A DNA stretch of 64,000 bases from NCBI GenBank assembly GCA_003249015.1, contig QBLS01000002.1:217420-281419 (forward strand), given 5' to 3'. Source of the DNA: Pseudanabaena sp. Its GTDB lineage: Bacteria > Cyanobacteriota > Cyanobacteriia > Pseudanabaenales > Pseudanabaenaceae. Within the stretch, counting starts at the first letter, position 1, and each line of letters begins with the position of its first letter. Positions 1 through 8,661 of this stretch are shown in pieces. The translations under genes and the position numbers were made by a program. The notes under the pieces were generated by a model. That model did not search any database, had not been told where the DNA came from, and was given only the letters and a program-made list of their open reading frames with translations.

Positions 1-222
1 TACGATCAAGCCGTGACCTTACCAATTTGGCTAGCTTGGCTAATTAGTTTTGTGGTGAATAAAATTGGGCCAAAAGGATTGGAATATGGCAGATTTTCGC
101 TCGACTCCCACTTTGTCCGCAATTATCTCTATGTGCGGCGCAACTATCCCAAAAAACTAGAAGCCCATGTTCCAGAATTTGCTAAGCGAATTATTGCTCA
201 GTACCAGTTACCAAAAGTTTAG
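1..222 (+). CDS. C-terminal end of a protein, probably BciB-like (F420H2-dehydrogenase beta family)
   Basis: The frame is open from the first base to a TAG at 220-222, so this is the last ~73 codons of a gene that begins outside the window; the GTG at 13 is not a convincing start. The residues around GPKGLEYGRFSLDSHFVRN and the Pro-Ala/Lys-rich end resemble, from memory, the C-terminus of cyanobacterial BciB (divinyl chlorophyllide 8-vinyl reductase) and of plant 7-hydroxymethyl chlorophyll reductase. If right, the protein is an iron-sulfur flavoprotein in chlorophyll synthesis. The iron-sulfur motifs would lie outside the window, so the assignment rests on the tail alone. A hairpin follows directly. 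Confidence 0.45.
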   Translation, partial: YDQAVTLPIWLAWLISFVVNKIGPKGLEYGRFSLDSHFVRNYLYVRRNYPKKLEAHVPEFAKRIIAQYQLPKV

Positions 223-225
223 CTA

Positions 226-284
226 AAACCCAAGAAATTAAAAAAAGGCTGGCTACGCCAGCCTTTTTTTAATTTCTTGGGTTT
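226..284. repeat. Long hairpin after the first gene, with family A flank
   Basis: A near-perfect inverted repeat with outer arms AAACCCAAGAAATTAAAAAA and a core GGCTGGC-TAC-GCCAGCC followed by a T run. It can act as a terminator on the + strand. The segment CAAAGCGCTGTAA at 293-305 is the reverse complement of the flank seen beside other hairpins of family A (for example 9853 and 22676). Confidence 0.8.
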
Positions 285-432
285 ATGTAATTTCAAAGCG
301 CTGTAACAGTACCTAACAGACTGTTAGGTATTGAATGTTCTTAAATTCTGAAAACCCCTAACAGCCTGAGAGGTGACCGATCGCATCCTGAACAACTAAC
401 CTATTCGTAATTGATTAGTTCAGGGTAAAACT

Positions 433-1224
433 ATGACCAGCACACTCACCATTAAAAAATCCCGTGAGTTCTCCACCGAGGACAAAGCCACTACCCTTGA
501 ACTACTCAAGCAATACCGTCAATCCCCTTCAAAATATTTACGCGATCGCCTTGTTCGCCTCAACATCGGGTTAGTCAAAAAAGAAGTACATTTCTGGGCA
601 GATCGTCATTCTGAGTTATACGATGATTTGCTGCAAGTGGGCGCGTTAGGCTTAATCGGCGCAGTTGACCGCTTTGAACTCAACCGTGGTTATGCCTTTA
701 GCTCCTTTGCGGTGCGCTACATTCGCGGCGAAATCCAACATTATCTACGGGACAAAAGTTCATCGGTACGTGTCCCCCGCCGCTGGATGGACTTGCAGCA
801 ACAATCAGTGCGCGTCATGCAAAAGTTACGCAATGCGCTGCAAAGAGAACCTTCAGCCCAAGAAGTTGCCAATGCTCTTGGTGTTTCCCTGAGCGACTGG
901 CAAGAAGCAAAACTCGCCTGTCAGAATCGCGCACCGCTGAGCCTTGACGCGCCAATTCGCGCTGAAGAGGAGGACTCGGCTTCGATTGGTGATTTAGTTG
1001 CTGATCCTAGAAGCAATTTGCAGCAAGATGATAAGTTTCGATTGCAGCAAGCTCTGGCGGTGTTAGAGCAACGTACTAGAGAAATTGTGGAGTTTGTATT
1101 TATCGAAGATTTGCCTCAAAGAGAGGTTGCTAAAATGTTGGGAGTAAGTGCGGTTACAGTCTCGCGCCAACTTAAAAAAGGCTTGTCCACTCTACGTTGT
1201 GTCCTCGAAGCTGAAGCTTGCTAA
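433..1224 (+). CDS. sigF: RNA polymerase sigma factor, group 3 SigF type
   Basis: A 263-residue sigma-70 family protein that directs core RNA polymerase to a specialised promoter set. Region 2 (about residues 40-115, including DDLLQVGALGLIGAVDRFE) holds core-binding and -10 recognition parts. Region 3 follows at about 120-170. Region 4 ends with a helix-turn-helix (DLPQREVAKMLGVSAVTVSR, about 223-242) for the -35 element. There is no region 1.1, and the length fits cyanobacterial SigF, which in Synechocystis controls type IV pilus and motility genes. No anti-sigma gene is adjacent. A strong terminator-like hairpin follows. Assignment to SigF rather than another group 3 factor is by overall resemblance. 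Confidence 0.85.
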   Translation: MTSTLTIKKSREFSTEDKATTLELLKQYRQSPSKYLRDRLVRLNIGLVKKEVHFWADRHSELYDDLLQVGALGLIGAVDRFELNRGYAFSSFAVRYIRGEIQHYLRDKSSSVRVPRRWMDLQQQSVRVMQKLRNALQREPSAQEVANALGVSLSDWQEAKLACQNRAPLSLDAPIRAEEEDSASIGDLVADPRSNLQQDDKFRLQQALAVLEQRTREIVEFVFIEDLPQREVAKMLGVSAVTVSRQLKKGLSTLRCVLEAEAC

Positions 1225-1253
1225 AAAACAGATATAAGTGGCACTTATCTATG

Positions 1254-1295
1254 AAAAGCTGATGCGCCCGCTTCGCGGGCGCATCAGCTTTTTGG
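1254..1295 (+). terminator. Rho-independent-like terminator after sigF
   Basis: A perfect GC-rich stem AAAAGCTGATGCGCCCG / CGGGCGCATCAGCTTTT with a CTTCG-type turn and a short T run, 30 bases after the sigF stop. It also belongs to the hairpin islands that separate most genes here. Confidence 0.8.
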
Positions 1296-1407
1296 GTTCT
1301 AAAAATTTTTTTAAGCTAACCAATGCCTCGTAAAATTAAAGCACGCCCAAAGGTATGGGCTTTGCAGCATTTTTTAGAGTGTTTATCGTAGAGCATTGGT
1401 AGCTTAA

Positions 1408-3045
<1,638 letters not shown>

Positions 3046-3054
3046 CAAACAAAC

Positions 3055-3099
3055 CCCAAAGTATTTAGCGCAGGCGAAGCCTGCACCAAATACTTTGGA
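3055..3099. repeat. Hairpin after pgm
   Basis: Arms CCAAAGTATTT / AAATACTTTGG enclose an inner stem GCAGGCGAAGCCTGC. Probable terminator for pgm; member of the junction hairpins. Confidence 0.7.
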
Positions 3100-3136
3100 A
3101 GATAACTAGTAGCTAGCAAGAATAGGAATTTTAGAT

Positions 3137-3352
3137 ATGGCTTTTGAGCAAATCGAAGCATTTTTAAAGAAAATGCAATCTGAACCTGAACTTAAAAGTG
3201 AGGTTATCGCCGCTTCAACCGCAGATGATGTCGCGCGAATCGCACTAAAGCTTGGTTTTGAATTTTCAGGTGATGAATTATTGCGAATGTCTGGGCAGAA
3301 AGTTGATAAGGTTACGGTTAGAAAAACTGACATTCCAGGAGAGTACAACTAA
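3137..3352 (+). CDS. Nif11-like leader peptide family protein, solitary
   Basis: A 71-residue protein with the Nif11 pattern: an N-terminal MAFEQIEAFLKKMQSEPEL helix, then a segment with DDVARIALKLGFEFSGDEL, and a short C-terminal tail. Nif11 domains form the leader part of many ribosomally made peptides (nitrile-hydratase/Nif11 precursors), but also occur as free-standing proteins of unknown role. Here there is no Gly-Gly/Gly-Ala cleavage site and no Cys or Ser/Thr-rich core after the leader, and no modification enzyme or transporter nearby. It is therefore better seen as a stand-alone Nif11 protein than as a precursor. A weak AGGAA lies upstream of the ATG. Confidence 0.8.
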   Translation: MAFEQIEAFLKKMQSEPELKSEVIAASTADDVARIALKLGFEFSGDELLRMSGQKVDKVTVRKTDIPGEYN

Positions 3353-3400
3353 AATCTAAAGAAGCAAATTCACCCACTTCTTTAGCTACTGTCACAAATC

Positions 3401-3457
3401 AAAACCCAATAATTGACGGGCGGCGCGTTCCGCGCCGCCCGTCAATTATTGGGTTTT
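3401..3457. repeat. Long hairpin with GGCGGCGC core
   Basis: Arms AAAACCCAATAATTGACGGG / CCCGTCAATTATTGGGTTTT around GCGGCGCG-TTC-CGCGCCGC. The outer AAAACCC/GGGTTTT ends recur at 7686, 12316 and 17463, with different sequence between ends and core. Confidence 0.85.
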
Positions 3458-3485
3458 ATGCCCTAGTACATTTGGCAATAGCCAT

Positions 3486-3524
3486 AACAAAAAAGAGAGT
3501 TGCAATGCAACTCTCTTTTTTGTT
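3486..3524. terminator. Palindromic terminator between Nif11 gene and linker gene
   Basis: Perfect palindrome AAAAAAGAGAGTTGCA / TGCAACTCTCTTTTTT, with A and T runs on both sides, so it can end transcription from both strands. It sits at the 3' end of the minus-strand linker gene. Confidence 0.75.
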
Positions 3525-4260
3525 ATTTGGCAAGAGTGCGAAGAAGCGATCGCTGATTTTCGTTCATGCTTTGCAAAACTTGCTTAGCATCACTTTTTTG
3601 CAACATTTGCAAAAGTTCTTCAATTTCATCATCTAGCGATCGCGAGATCATTGGCTCATTTGCTTCAGGCTGGTTAGCAACAACCTTGCTCTCAGGCATA
3701 ACACAGGTTCCCGTTTCACAATCCATACCCAACTGCTGCCAATAAATCGTGGGAATAATCCTGCCGCGTTGACCAACGTGTTCATGCTGCAAGAGATTAG
3801 TTTGCAGATAGTTTCGAGGCGAATCATAAAGCTTTACCTCACGGGCGTAGGGAATCGTAAAGCAACCAAAAGCCTTACGGTATTCTTCAGAGCCAAGAAT
3901 TTCGTGGACGAAAGCCGATACACCTTCCATCATCAACAGATTCATATAAATCGCAATTTCTTCACTGCTCTGAATGGCTCTACCCAGCAAATGCTTGAAA
4001 GTCCATTCCACAAACTTCATGTTTGAACAGTCATAGTAGAAACTGTTGAGATATACCGAGGACATGACTAGCTCACCAATAAAGTGGCGGACACCGAGCT
4101 TGCCTTTCAAAAAGTCTTTTTCCAACTTCGCAAGTTCCTTGCGTTCGGAATCATAGGGCTGACGCTCAAGAACTTGAAAGTAAATCTGGCGCAATGCATT
4201 TTGACGATCTAATTCGGTCGCTTTGCGGTCAATGGTAATCGGCTTGTGGTTATCCATCAC
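3523..4260 (-). CDS. Phycobilisome linker-domain protein (rod-core/core linker-like)
   Basis: A 245-residue protein with one phycobilisome linker domain (about residues 18-140; RQIYFQVLERQPYDSERKEL, LGVRHFIGELVMSSVYL and FVEWTFKHLLGRAI are visible). Such domains bind phycobiliprotein hexamers on the thylakoid surface and tune energy transfer. Domain and length recall CpcG, but the repeat sequence looks closer to the linker repeats of core-membrane linker ApcE. The C-terminal ~90 residues carry CETGTC and an acidic-helical tail (DDEIEELLQMLQ), with no membrane helix as in CpcL. It lies 154 bases downstream of a phycobiliprotein gene on the same strand, so the two probably work together. The exact linker class is uncertain. 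Confidence 0.75.
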   Translation of the reverse strand: MMDNHKPITIDRKATELDRQNALRQIYFQVLERQPYDSERKELAKLEKDFLKGKLGVRHFIGELVMSSVYLNSFYYDCSNMKFVEWTFKHLLGRAIQSSEEIAIYMNLLMMEGVSAFVHEILGSEEYRKAFGCFTIPYAREVKLYDSPRNYLQTNLLQHEHVGQRGRIIPTIYWQQLGMDCETGTCVMPESKVVANQPEANEPMISRSLDDEIEELLQMLQKSDAKQVLQSMNENQRSLLRTLAK

Positions 4261-4363
4261 ATTTCTCCAAAACTATCTTAAATACCAGATCACAAAGTTG
4301 CTTTGCTACTTTGTAATTTAAAAATCCTGACTGGGTTTATAACGCTTTTCAAGCGAGGTAAAG

Positions 4364-4400
4364 AGGTTTATTTCCCCGCCGAAGGCGGGGAAATAAACCT
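4364..4400. repeat. Hairpin with GCCGAAGGC turn (second flank family)
   Basis: Arms AGGTTTATTTCCCCGCC / GGCGGGGAAATAAACCT around GAA. The preceding TATAACGCTTTTCAAGCGAG at 4339-4358 resembles the flank of the hairpins at 54059 and 57424. Lies between linker and phycobiliprotein genes. Confidence 0.75.
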
Positions 4401-4414
4401 AGTAAATGCTGCAA

Positions 4415-4888
4415 TTAGGCATGAAGTAGAGCTGAGATCGCCATGTTTGTATAGGGCTTGATCATAGCTGCACATTCAGCAGGCAAAAGTGCATCAACAG
4501 CAGTCTGCAATAGACGGTAAGCTGTAGAGCATTCCTTGGCAATCTGATAAGAATTAATGATGTTTGCCAACCAATCCATCAACGTTTCCCGAAAAAAGAG
4601 TTCATCATCACGAAGAACTGAGATAGATGTATAACGAATCATGTTAGACATGTCATATTTGCAGCGTTGCAATTGCTTTTGCACAAGCTCAGGATACTGT
4701 TGGGCTAAAAGCTTAAGGGCATGAATTGTAATTTCGTCTGAGCGATCGCGCAAAAGATTGTAAGTTCTGACTCGTACAGAAAAGCTACTAGCAAATTGTT
4801 CTAAACTAACCAGATCAGCGTCAGTTAAATAAACGCGATCAACGTCACTAATCTTTTCTTCCAAAACACGATTCATTGTGGTCAGCAT
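4415..4888 (-). CDS. Divergent allophycocyanin-like phycobiliprotein
   Basis: A 157-residue globin-fold phycobilisome protein. A Cys at residue 76 within RCKYDM, followed by Asp79, matches the bilin-binding Cys-x-x-Asp of phycobiliproteins, so it probably carries a phycocyanobilin. The following IRYTSISVLRDDELF and the end helix also fit. It is too divergent to name as ApcA, B, D or F by eye; a minor core or stress-specific allophycocyanin-like subunit is the most likely role. The ATG at 4888 has AAGGGG 11 bases upstream; an ATG at 4876 is an alternative. It is followed by the linker-domain gene, suggesting a two-gene operon. Confidence 0.75.
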   Translation of the reverse strand: MLTTMNRVLEEKISDVDRVYLTDADLVSLEQFASSFSVRVRTYNLLRDRSDEITIHALKLLAQQYPELVQKQLQRCKYDMSNMIRYTSISVLRDDELFFRETLMDWLANIINSYQIAKECSTAYRLLQTAVDALLPAECAAMIKPYTNMAISALLHA

Positions 4889-5398
4889 AATCTTTATTAC
4901 CCCTTAAATAATCTTAGTAAATATACCTATTCGGCTTGTCTAAAACTAACTTTTTATATCTTCCCCATCCCCTATAGAACTAATAGTAAAACTCTGTTGA
5001 AATCAAGATTTAATAATGCAATTAAAGTTTACTTAACAAAATATTTCGACATATAAGCAGCTAGGTGAAATTAAATATAAAACCCTAAAACCTTCGCTGT
5101 GCGCCGCTTATGTGCCAATAGTTTCAGCTATAATTCTTAATTGTGCCTATCTACTCTGTAAGACTATTTATGCCAATTCACAAAATTACGACTACACTTT
5201 TGTGAATTGAAAACCAAACCCAGTATGTTTTTTCAAATAAAGAAATGGTGTAGCTATTTTTTATTTGGTATTACTTTGGTATTACCAAGTTACAGACTCA
5301 TGATGGGGCTTTGAGTAGTGTAAAAAAATTTTGAATGTACGACGGACTCAAAATTATTTTTAGGTTTTAACTAAGTGCAAAGCGCTATACTTCAAACG
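4889..5398. other. Long intergenic stretch before hisH, repeat remnants only
   Basis: No plausible gene. It contains the flank ATAAGCAGCTAGGTGAAATT at 5053, which recurs almost unchanged at 62657, and an inverted repeat AATTCACAAAATTACGAC...TTTTGTGAATT at 5175-5208 that recurs at 49799-49832. The AT-rich part at 4900-5040 is probably the promoter and leader of the minus-strand phycobiliprotein gene; I cannot place a -10 element with confidence. Confidence 0.6.
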
Positions 5399-5451
5399 CA
5401 ACAAAAGAAATTAAAAACGTTGCTATGCAACGTTTTTAATTTCTTTTGTTG
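5399..5451. repeat. Long hairpin, GTTGCTATGCAAC core
   Basis: Arms CAACAAAAGAAATTAAAAA / TTTTTAATTTCTTTTGTTG around CGTTGC-TAT-GCAACG. The sequence GCAAAGCGCTATAC just before it (5377-5390) resembles the family A flank. Confidence 0.8.
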
Positions 5452-5477
5452 TACTTTTTGCTTGGCGATTACTGTAA

Positions 5478-5542
5478 GATAAAATTTTAAGCAGCAAAGG
5501 AGAGTTGCGGTGCAACTCTCCTTTGCTGCTTAAAATTTTATC
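5478..5542. repeat. 65-base hairpin directly before the hisH ribosome-binding site
   Basis: Arms GATAAAATTTTAAGCAGCAA / TTGCTGCTTAAAATTTTATC with a GAGAGTTGC-GG-TGCAACTCTC middle. It ends 9 bases before the AGGGAG ribosome-binding site of hisH, so it lies in the leader of that mRNA or ends an upstream transcript. Confidence 0.8.
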
Positions 5543-5564
5543 TATTAAATTAGGGAGTGACATC

Positions 5565-6188
5565 ATGCCAGTTGTGGCAGTCATCGATTACGACATGGGG
5601 AACTTGCACTCAGCTTGCAAGGGGCTGGAGATGGCAGGAGCTACCCCCATTGTTACTAATGATCCTCAAGTTCTTGCCAGTGCTGATGGGCTAGTTTTAC
5701 CTGGAGTTGGATCTTTTGACCCTGCAATGCAAAAATTGCGAGCTACAAATTTAGAACAACCAATTCATGACGCGATCGCCAGCGGTAAGCCATTTTTAGG
5801 AATCTGCTTAGGAATGCAAATCCTATTTGAAAGCAGCGAAGAGGGAAAAGAAGCAGGCTTAGGAGTGATCAAGGGTCAGGTGAAGCGTTTTAGGCATGAG
5901 CCAAATTTGGCTATTCCGCATATGGGTTGGAATCAACTTGATCTAGTGCAAGCTAATTGCTCCCTTTGGCAAGATTTAGGCGATCGCCCTTGGATGTATT
6001 TTGTGCATTCCTACTACACAGATCCTACCAATCCTCTCGTTTCTGCTGCTACTACAACTCACGGTAGTCAACAAGTAACCGTGGCGATCGCCAGAGATAA
6101 TTTGATGGCAGTGCAGTTTCATCCTGAAAAATCATCCACGACAGGGATACATTTGTTAGCAAATTTCGTCAGAATGATGACCGCGTAG
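5565..6188 (+). CDS. hisH: Imidazole glycerol phosphate synthase, glutaminase subunit
   Basis: A 207-residue class I glutamine amidotransferase that feeds ammonia to HisF in histidine synthesis. The oxyanion and nucleophile parts GVGSFDPAM and GICLGMQ (catalytic Cys near residue 82) and the His-Glu pair in QFHPEKSS are present. The first Met of the open frame lies at 5505, inside a hairpin; the ATG at 5565 is preferred because AGGGAG stands 9 bases before it and the product MPVVAVIDYDMGNL matches the family start. hisF is not in the window. Confidence 0.93.
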   Translation: MPVVAVIDYDMGNLHSACKGLEMAGATPIVTNDPQVLASADGLVLPGVGSFDPAMQKLRATNLEQPIHDAIASGKPFLGICLGMQILFESSEEGKEAGLGVIKGQVKRFRHEPNLAIPHMGWNQLDLVQANCSLWQDLGDRPWMYFVHSYYTDPTNPLVSAATTTHGSQQVTVAIARDNLMAVQFHPEKSSTTGIHLLANFVRMMTA

Positions 6189-6215
6189 CATAATAATTAA
6201 AGTCTCGAAAGATTT

Positions 6216-6743
6216 ATGAAGATCCCAATGATCAAAAAATTAAGTATTGTTTCCTGCCTTGCTGTGGCTTGTGCTGTCGTTTCTCCTTCCATAGTCAAAG
6301 CGCAAGGTAACGCTGGCTTTATTTTATTTGGTGGAATTAGAGATAATGCGCTCGATTATTGTCTTGACAGCGGCAGCAGTGGTCGCAACGATCGCTACTA
6401 CTTAGAAGTTAAGCCTCAGATTTTTAAGGTTGCTGAAGTAATTATCACTTATCCCGATCATTTCAATGGCAGCTTCGATACAAGTGACATGAAGTTGAGG
6501 GTCACAGGTCAATGCCGAGGCGGAAAGGATCTTGAGATTGAGTCGGCAACTTGGGATAAAGAAACTCGCCGCATTACCATCATTCCGAAAGAGGCAATTC
6601 CTGCTAAAACTGCGCTAAGAGTAGTGATGTCAAATGTGAGAAACCCTGACTATAGCGGTTTTTACCAGTTTGATGGTCGGGTTTTACGAGCAGATGTACC
6701 CGTTCCTGTTTATATCGGTTCTTGGGTAATTACCCTCGACTAA
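6216..6743 (+). CDS. DUF2808 secreted protein
   Basis: A 175-residue protein with a signal peptide (Lys-rich start, hydrophobic VSCLAVACAVVSPSI, cleavage near KAQG at about residue 31). The mature part contains the DUF2808 pattern found in many cyanobacteria: FGGIRDN near its start, then YYLEVKPQIFKVAEVIITYP and TIIPKEAIPAKTALRVVMSN. Function is unknown; it is probably periplasmic or outer-membrane associated. A second in-frame ATG lies four codons downstream. It starts 27 bases after hisH and could be cotranscribed with it; a terminator hairpin follows. Confidence 0.8.
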   Translation: MKIPMIKKLSIVSCLAVACAVVSPSIVKAQGNAGFILFGGIRDNALDYCLDSGSSGRNDRYYLEVKPQIFKVAEVIITYPDHFNGSFDTSDMKLRVTGQCRGGKDLEIESATWDKETRRITIIPKEAIPAKTALRVVMSNVRNPDYSGFYQFDGRVLRADVPVPVYIGSWVITLD

Positions 6744-6776
6744 AAAAATGGCGGCGCGATGCGCCGCTATTTTTTA
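6743..6776 (+). terminator. Terminator after the DUF2808 gene
   Basis: AAAAAATGGCGGCGC-GAT-GCGCCGCTATTTTTT, starting at the stop codon; one mismatch in the stem and T run on the + strand. Confidence 0.8.
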
Positions 6777-6823
6777 TGAAACTTTTTGAAAGCCTTGCCA
6801 AGCATGGATACAGAGAAATTTTT

Positions 6824-6872
6824 GAGCATCGGCGCGAAGCGCCGATGCTCATTTAAGTAAGCGCAACGCGCT
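6824..6872. repeat. Hairpin plus family A flank before surE
   Basis: Stem GAGCATCGGCGC-GAA-GCGCCGATGCTC at 6824-6851, then GCGCAACGCGCTGTAATA at 6857-6874, the reversed flank of family A. Confidence 0.75.
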
Positions 6873-6905
6873 GTAATATAACCTGCGACAGCTATAGATA
6901 TTTTT

Positions 6906-7676
6906 ATGCGTATTTTAATTAGTAATGACGATGGCATTTATGCTCCAGGGGTAAGAGCTTTAGCGGAAGTGCTAAGTGATACGGAGCATACGATCACTGT
7001 AGTTTGTCCTGATCGGGAACGTTCGGCAACGGGACATGCTTTAACTTTACAAGAGCCGCTGCGGGTGGAGCAAATTACGGGAGTATATCCTGCCAACATT
7101 GAGGCTTGGGCTTGTTCGGGGACTCCCTCAGACACGGTGAAATTAGCCCTTGATGCTTTGTTAGGCGATCGCCCCGATCTAGTCTTGTCAGGCATCAATC
7201 GTGGCGCAAATTTGGGGACGGATGTGCTTTACTCTGGCACGGTTTCGGCGGCGATGGAAGGAGTGCTAGAGGGAGTGCCGAGTGTGGCGTTTAGTTTGAC
7301 AAGTTTTATGCATTTAGATTTTAGTGCTGCGGCAAACTTTGCCAAAAAGATAGTCAATAAATTAGCTGTTAGTCCTCTTGAGGAGCCAATTTTATTAAAT
7401 GTAAATATTCCTGCGATCGCGGAGGAAGATATTTGTGGGGTTGTAGTCACTCGTCTAGGGATTCGCCGCTATCGTGACCAGTTTGAAAAGCGCATCGATC
7501 CGCGTGGCAAGATTTACTACTGGCTATCAGGCATCGTCATCGAATCGGAAGCTGAAGCTGATACAGATGTGCAAGCCATTAAAAATAATTACGTTACGAT
7601 TACGCCCCTCAAGTATGACTTGACCTATGGAGCCGCGATGCCATCTTTGCAAAGCTGGACAGAGCATTTGACATAG
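6906..7676 (+). CDS. surE: 5'/3'-nucleotidase SurE
   Basis: A 256-residue metal-dependent nucleoside-monophosphate phosphatase. The family start [19 protein letters not shown] holds the Asp-Asp metal pair (residues 8-9); Ser40 and the loop [19 protein letters not shown] (Asn near residue 96) complete the active site. Length is typical. It lies alone between hairpins and is cytoplasmic. Its role in stationary-phase survival is known for enterobacteria only. Confidence 0.93.
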   Translation: MRILISNDDGIYAPGVRALAEVLSDTEHTITVVCPDRERSATGHALTLQEPLRVEQITGVYPANIEAWACSGTPSDTVKLALDALLGDRPDLVLSGINRGANLGTDVLYSGTVSAAMEGVLEGVPSVAFSLTSFMHLDFSAAANFAKKIVNKLAVSPLEEPILLNVNIPAIAEEDICGVVVTRLGIRRYRDQFEKRIDPRGKIYYWLSGIVIESEAEADTDVQAIKNNYVTITPLKYDLTYGAAMPSLQSWTEHLT

Positions 7677-7685
7677 CCAGTCTTG

Positions 7686-7740
7686 AAAACCCAAGAAGCG
7701 AGTAGCGGCGATTCACGCCGCTACTCGCTTCTTGGATTTT
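7686..7740. repeat. Long hairpin after surE
   Basis: AAAACCCAAGAAGCGAGTAG / CTACTCGCTTCTTGGATTTT around CGGCG-ATTCA-CGCCG. Same outer ends as 12316 and 17463 with a changed middle. Confidence 0.85.
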
Positions 7741-7805
7741 AGTTTGTGCTAATTCAAGTGTCTATGGCTATATTTAGATATACGCAGGTTTTTGAGAATA
7801 AGCCT

Positions 7806-8537
7806 ATGACTCCGCAACCTTTGACCACCTCGGAAACAATCCCTGAAATTGACTATCCCGACAGTGATGGCAATCCCATGTCTGACAATACTGAACAATA
7901 TCGCTGGATCGTGATGATCAAGGAAAACCTTGAAATTATGTATGCCGATGATCCAAACGTATTTGTAGCAGGCGATTTGTCTTGGTATCCCGTGCGCCAT
8001 ACCCAAAAACGCACTTCTCCCGATGTCATGGTCGTATTTGGTAGACCCAAGGGAAGAAGAGGCTCTTACAAACAATGGATGGAGGATAATATTGCTCCCC
8101 AGATTGCCTTTGAGATTCTATCCCCCAGCAATAAGGATCGGCGCGGGCTAGATTCTCTCGAAGAAAAGTTTGAGTTTTACGAGAAGTACGGCATCCAAGA
8201 GTATTACGTTTATGATCCCGATGATTTAATTCTCGAAGGTTGGCAAAGACAAGGCGATCGCCTTGTTAGCATTTTGTCGATGATCAACTGGGTCAGCCCC
8301 TTATTGGGGATTCGCTTTGAATGGGTTGCAGGCGAAGAACTGATGCTATCCCGTCCCGATGGTCAGCGTTTTTTGTCCCCTGTTCAATTAGCTCGGCGAC
8401 TCAAACAGTCAGAGTTACAGCTTTCCTTAGAAAAGCAACGCGCCGATCAGGAAAATATGCGTGCTGAGCAAGAAAAGCTCCGTGCCGATCGCCTTGCAGC
8501 ACAACTAAAAGCTCTAGGTATCGAGCCAAGTGATTAA
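7806..8537 (+). CDS. Uma2 family (DUF820) putative endonuclease with coiled-coil tail
   Basis: A 243-residue member of the PD-(D/E)XK-like Uma2 family, abundant in cyanobacteria. Visible core: SPDVMVVFGRP (Asp), QIAFEILSPSN (Glu-x-x-Ser) and KFEFYEKYGIQEYYVYDP. The C-terminal ~50 residues form a charged coiled coil (LEKQRADQENMRAEQEKLRA). Function is not established for this family. I chose the ATG at 7806 because related proteins begin shortly before the IDYPDSDGNPMSDNTEQ segment; GTG 7746 and ATG 7764 are possible earlier starts. Confidence 0.85.
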   Translation: MTPQPLTTSETIPEIDYPDSDGNPMSDNTEQYRWIVMIKENLEIMYADDPNVFVAGDLSWYPVRHTQKRTSPDVMVVFGRPKGRRGSYKQWMEDNIAPQIAFEILSPSNKDRRGLDSLEEKFEFYEKYGIQEYYVYDPDDLILEGWQRQGDRLVSILSMINWVSPLLGIRFEWVAGEELMLSRPDGQRFLSPVQLARRLKQSELQLSLEKQRADQENMRAEQEKLRADRLAAQLKALGIEPSD

Positions 8538-8581
8538 ACCCATAATGTCGGCACAATGCGCCAACATTGCCGCAATTGCCG

Positions 8582-8660
8582 CCAAAGAAAGGGAAAAAGC
8601 GTTGCTTCGCAACGCTTTTTCCCTTTCTTTGGTTCGGGTTTGAGCGCAAAGCGCTGTAAG
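8582..8660. repeat. Family A hairpin element (reverse orientation)
   Basis: Stem CCAAAGAAAGGGAAAAAGCG / CGCTTTTTCCCTTTCTTTGG around TTGCTTCGCAA at 8582-8632, then GGGTTTGAGCGCAAAGCGCTGTAA (8636-8659, split here only in description), the reverse complement of the flank at 9853 and 22676. It separates Uma2 and the glycosyltransferase, which converge. Confidence 0.85.
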
Positions 8661-8661
8661 T

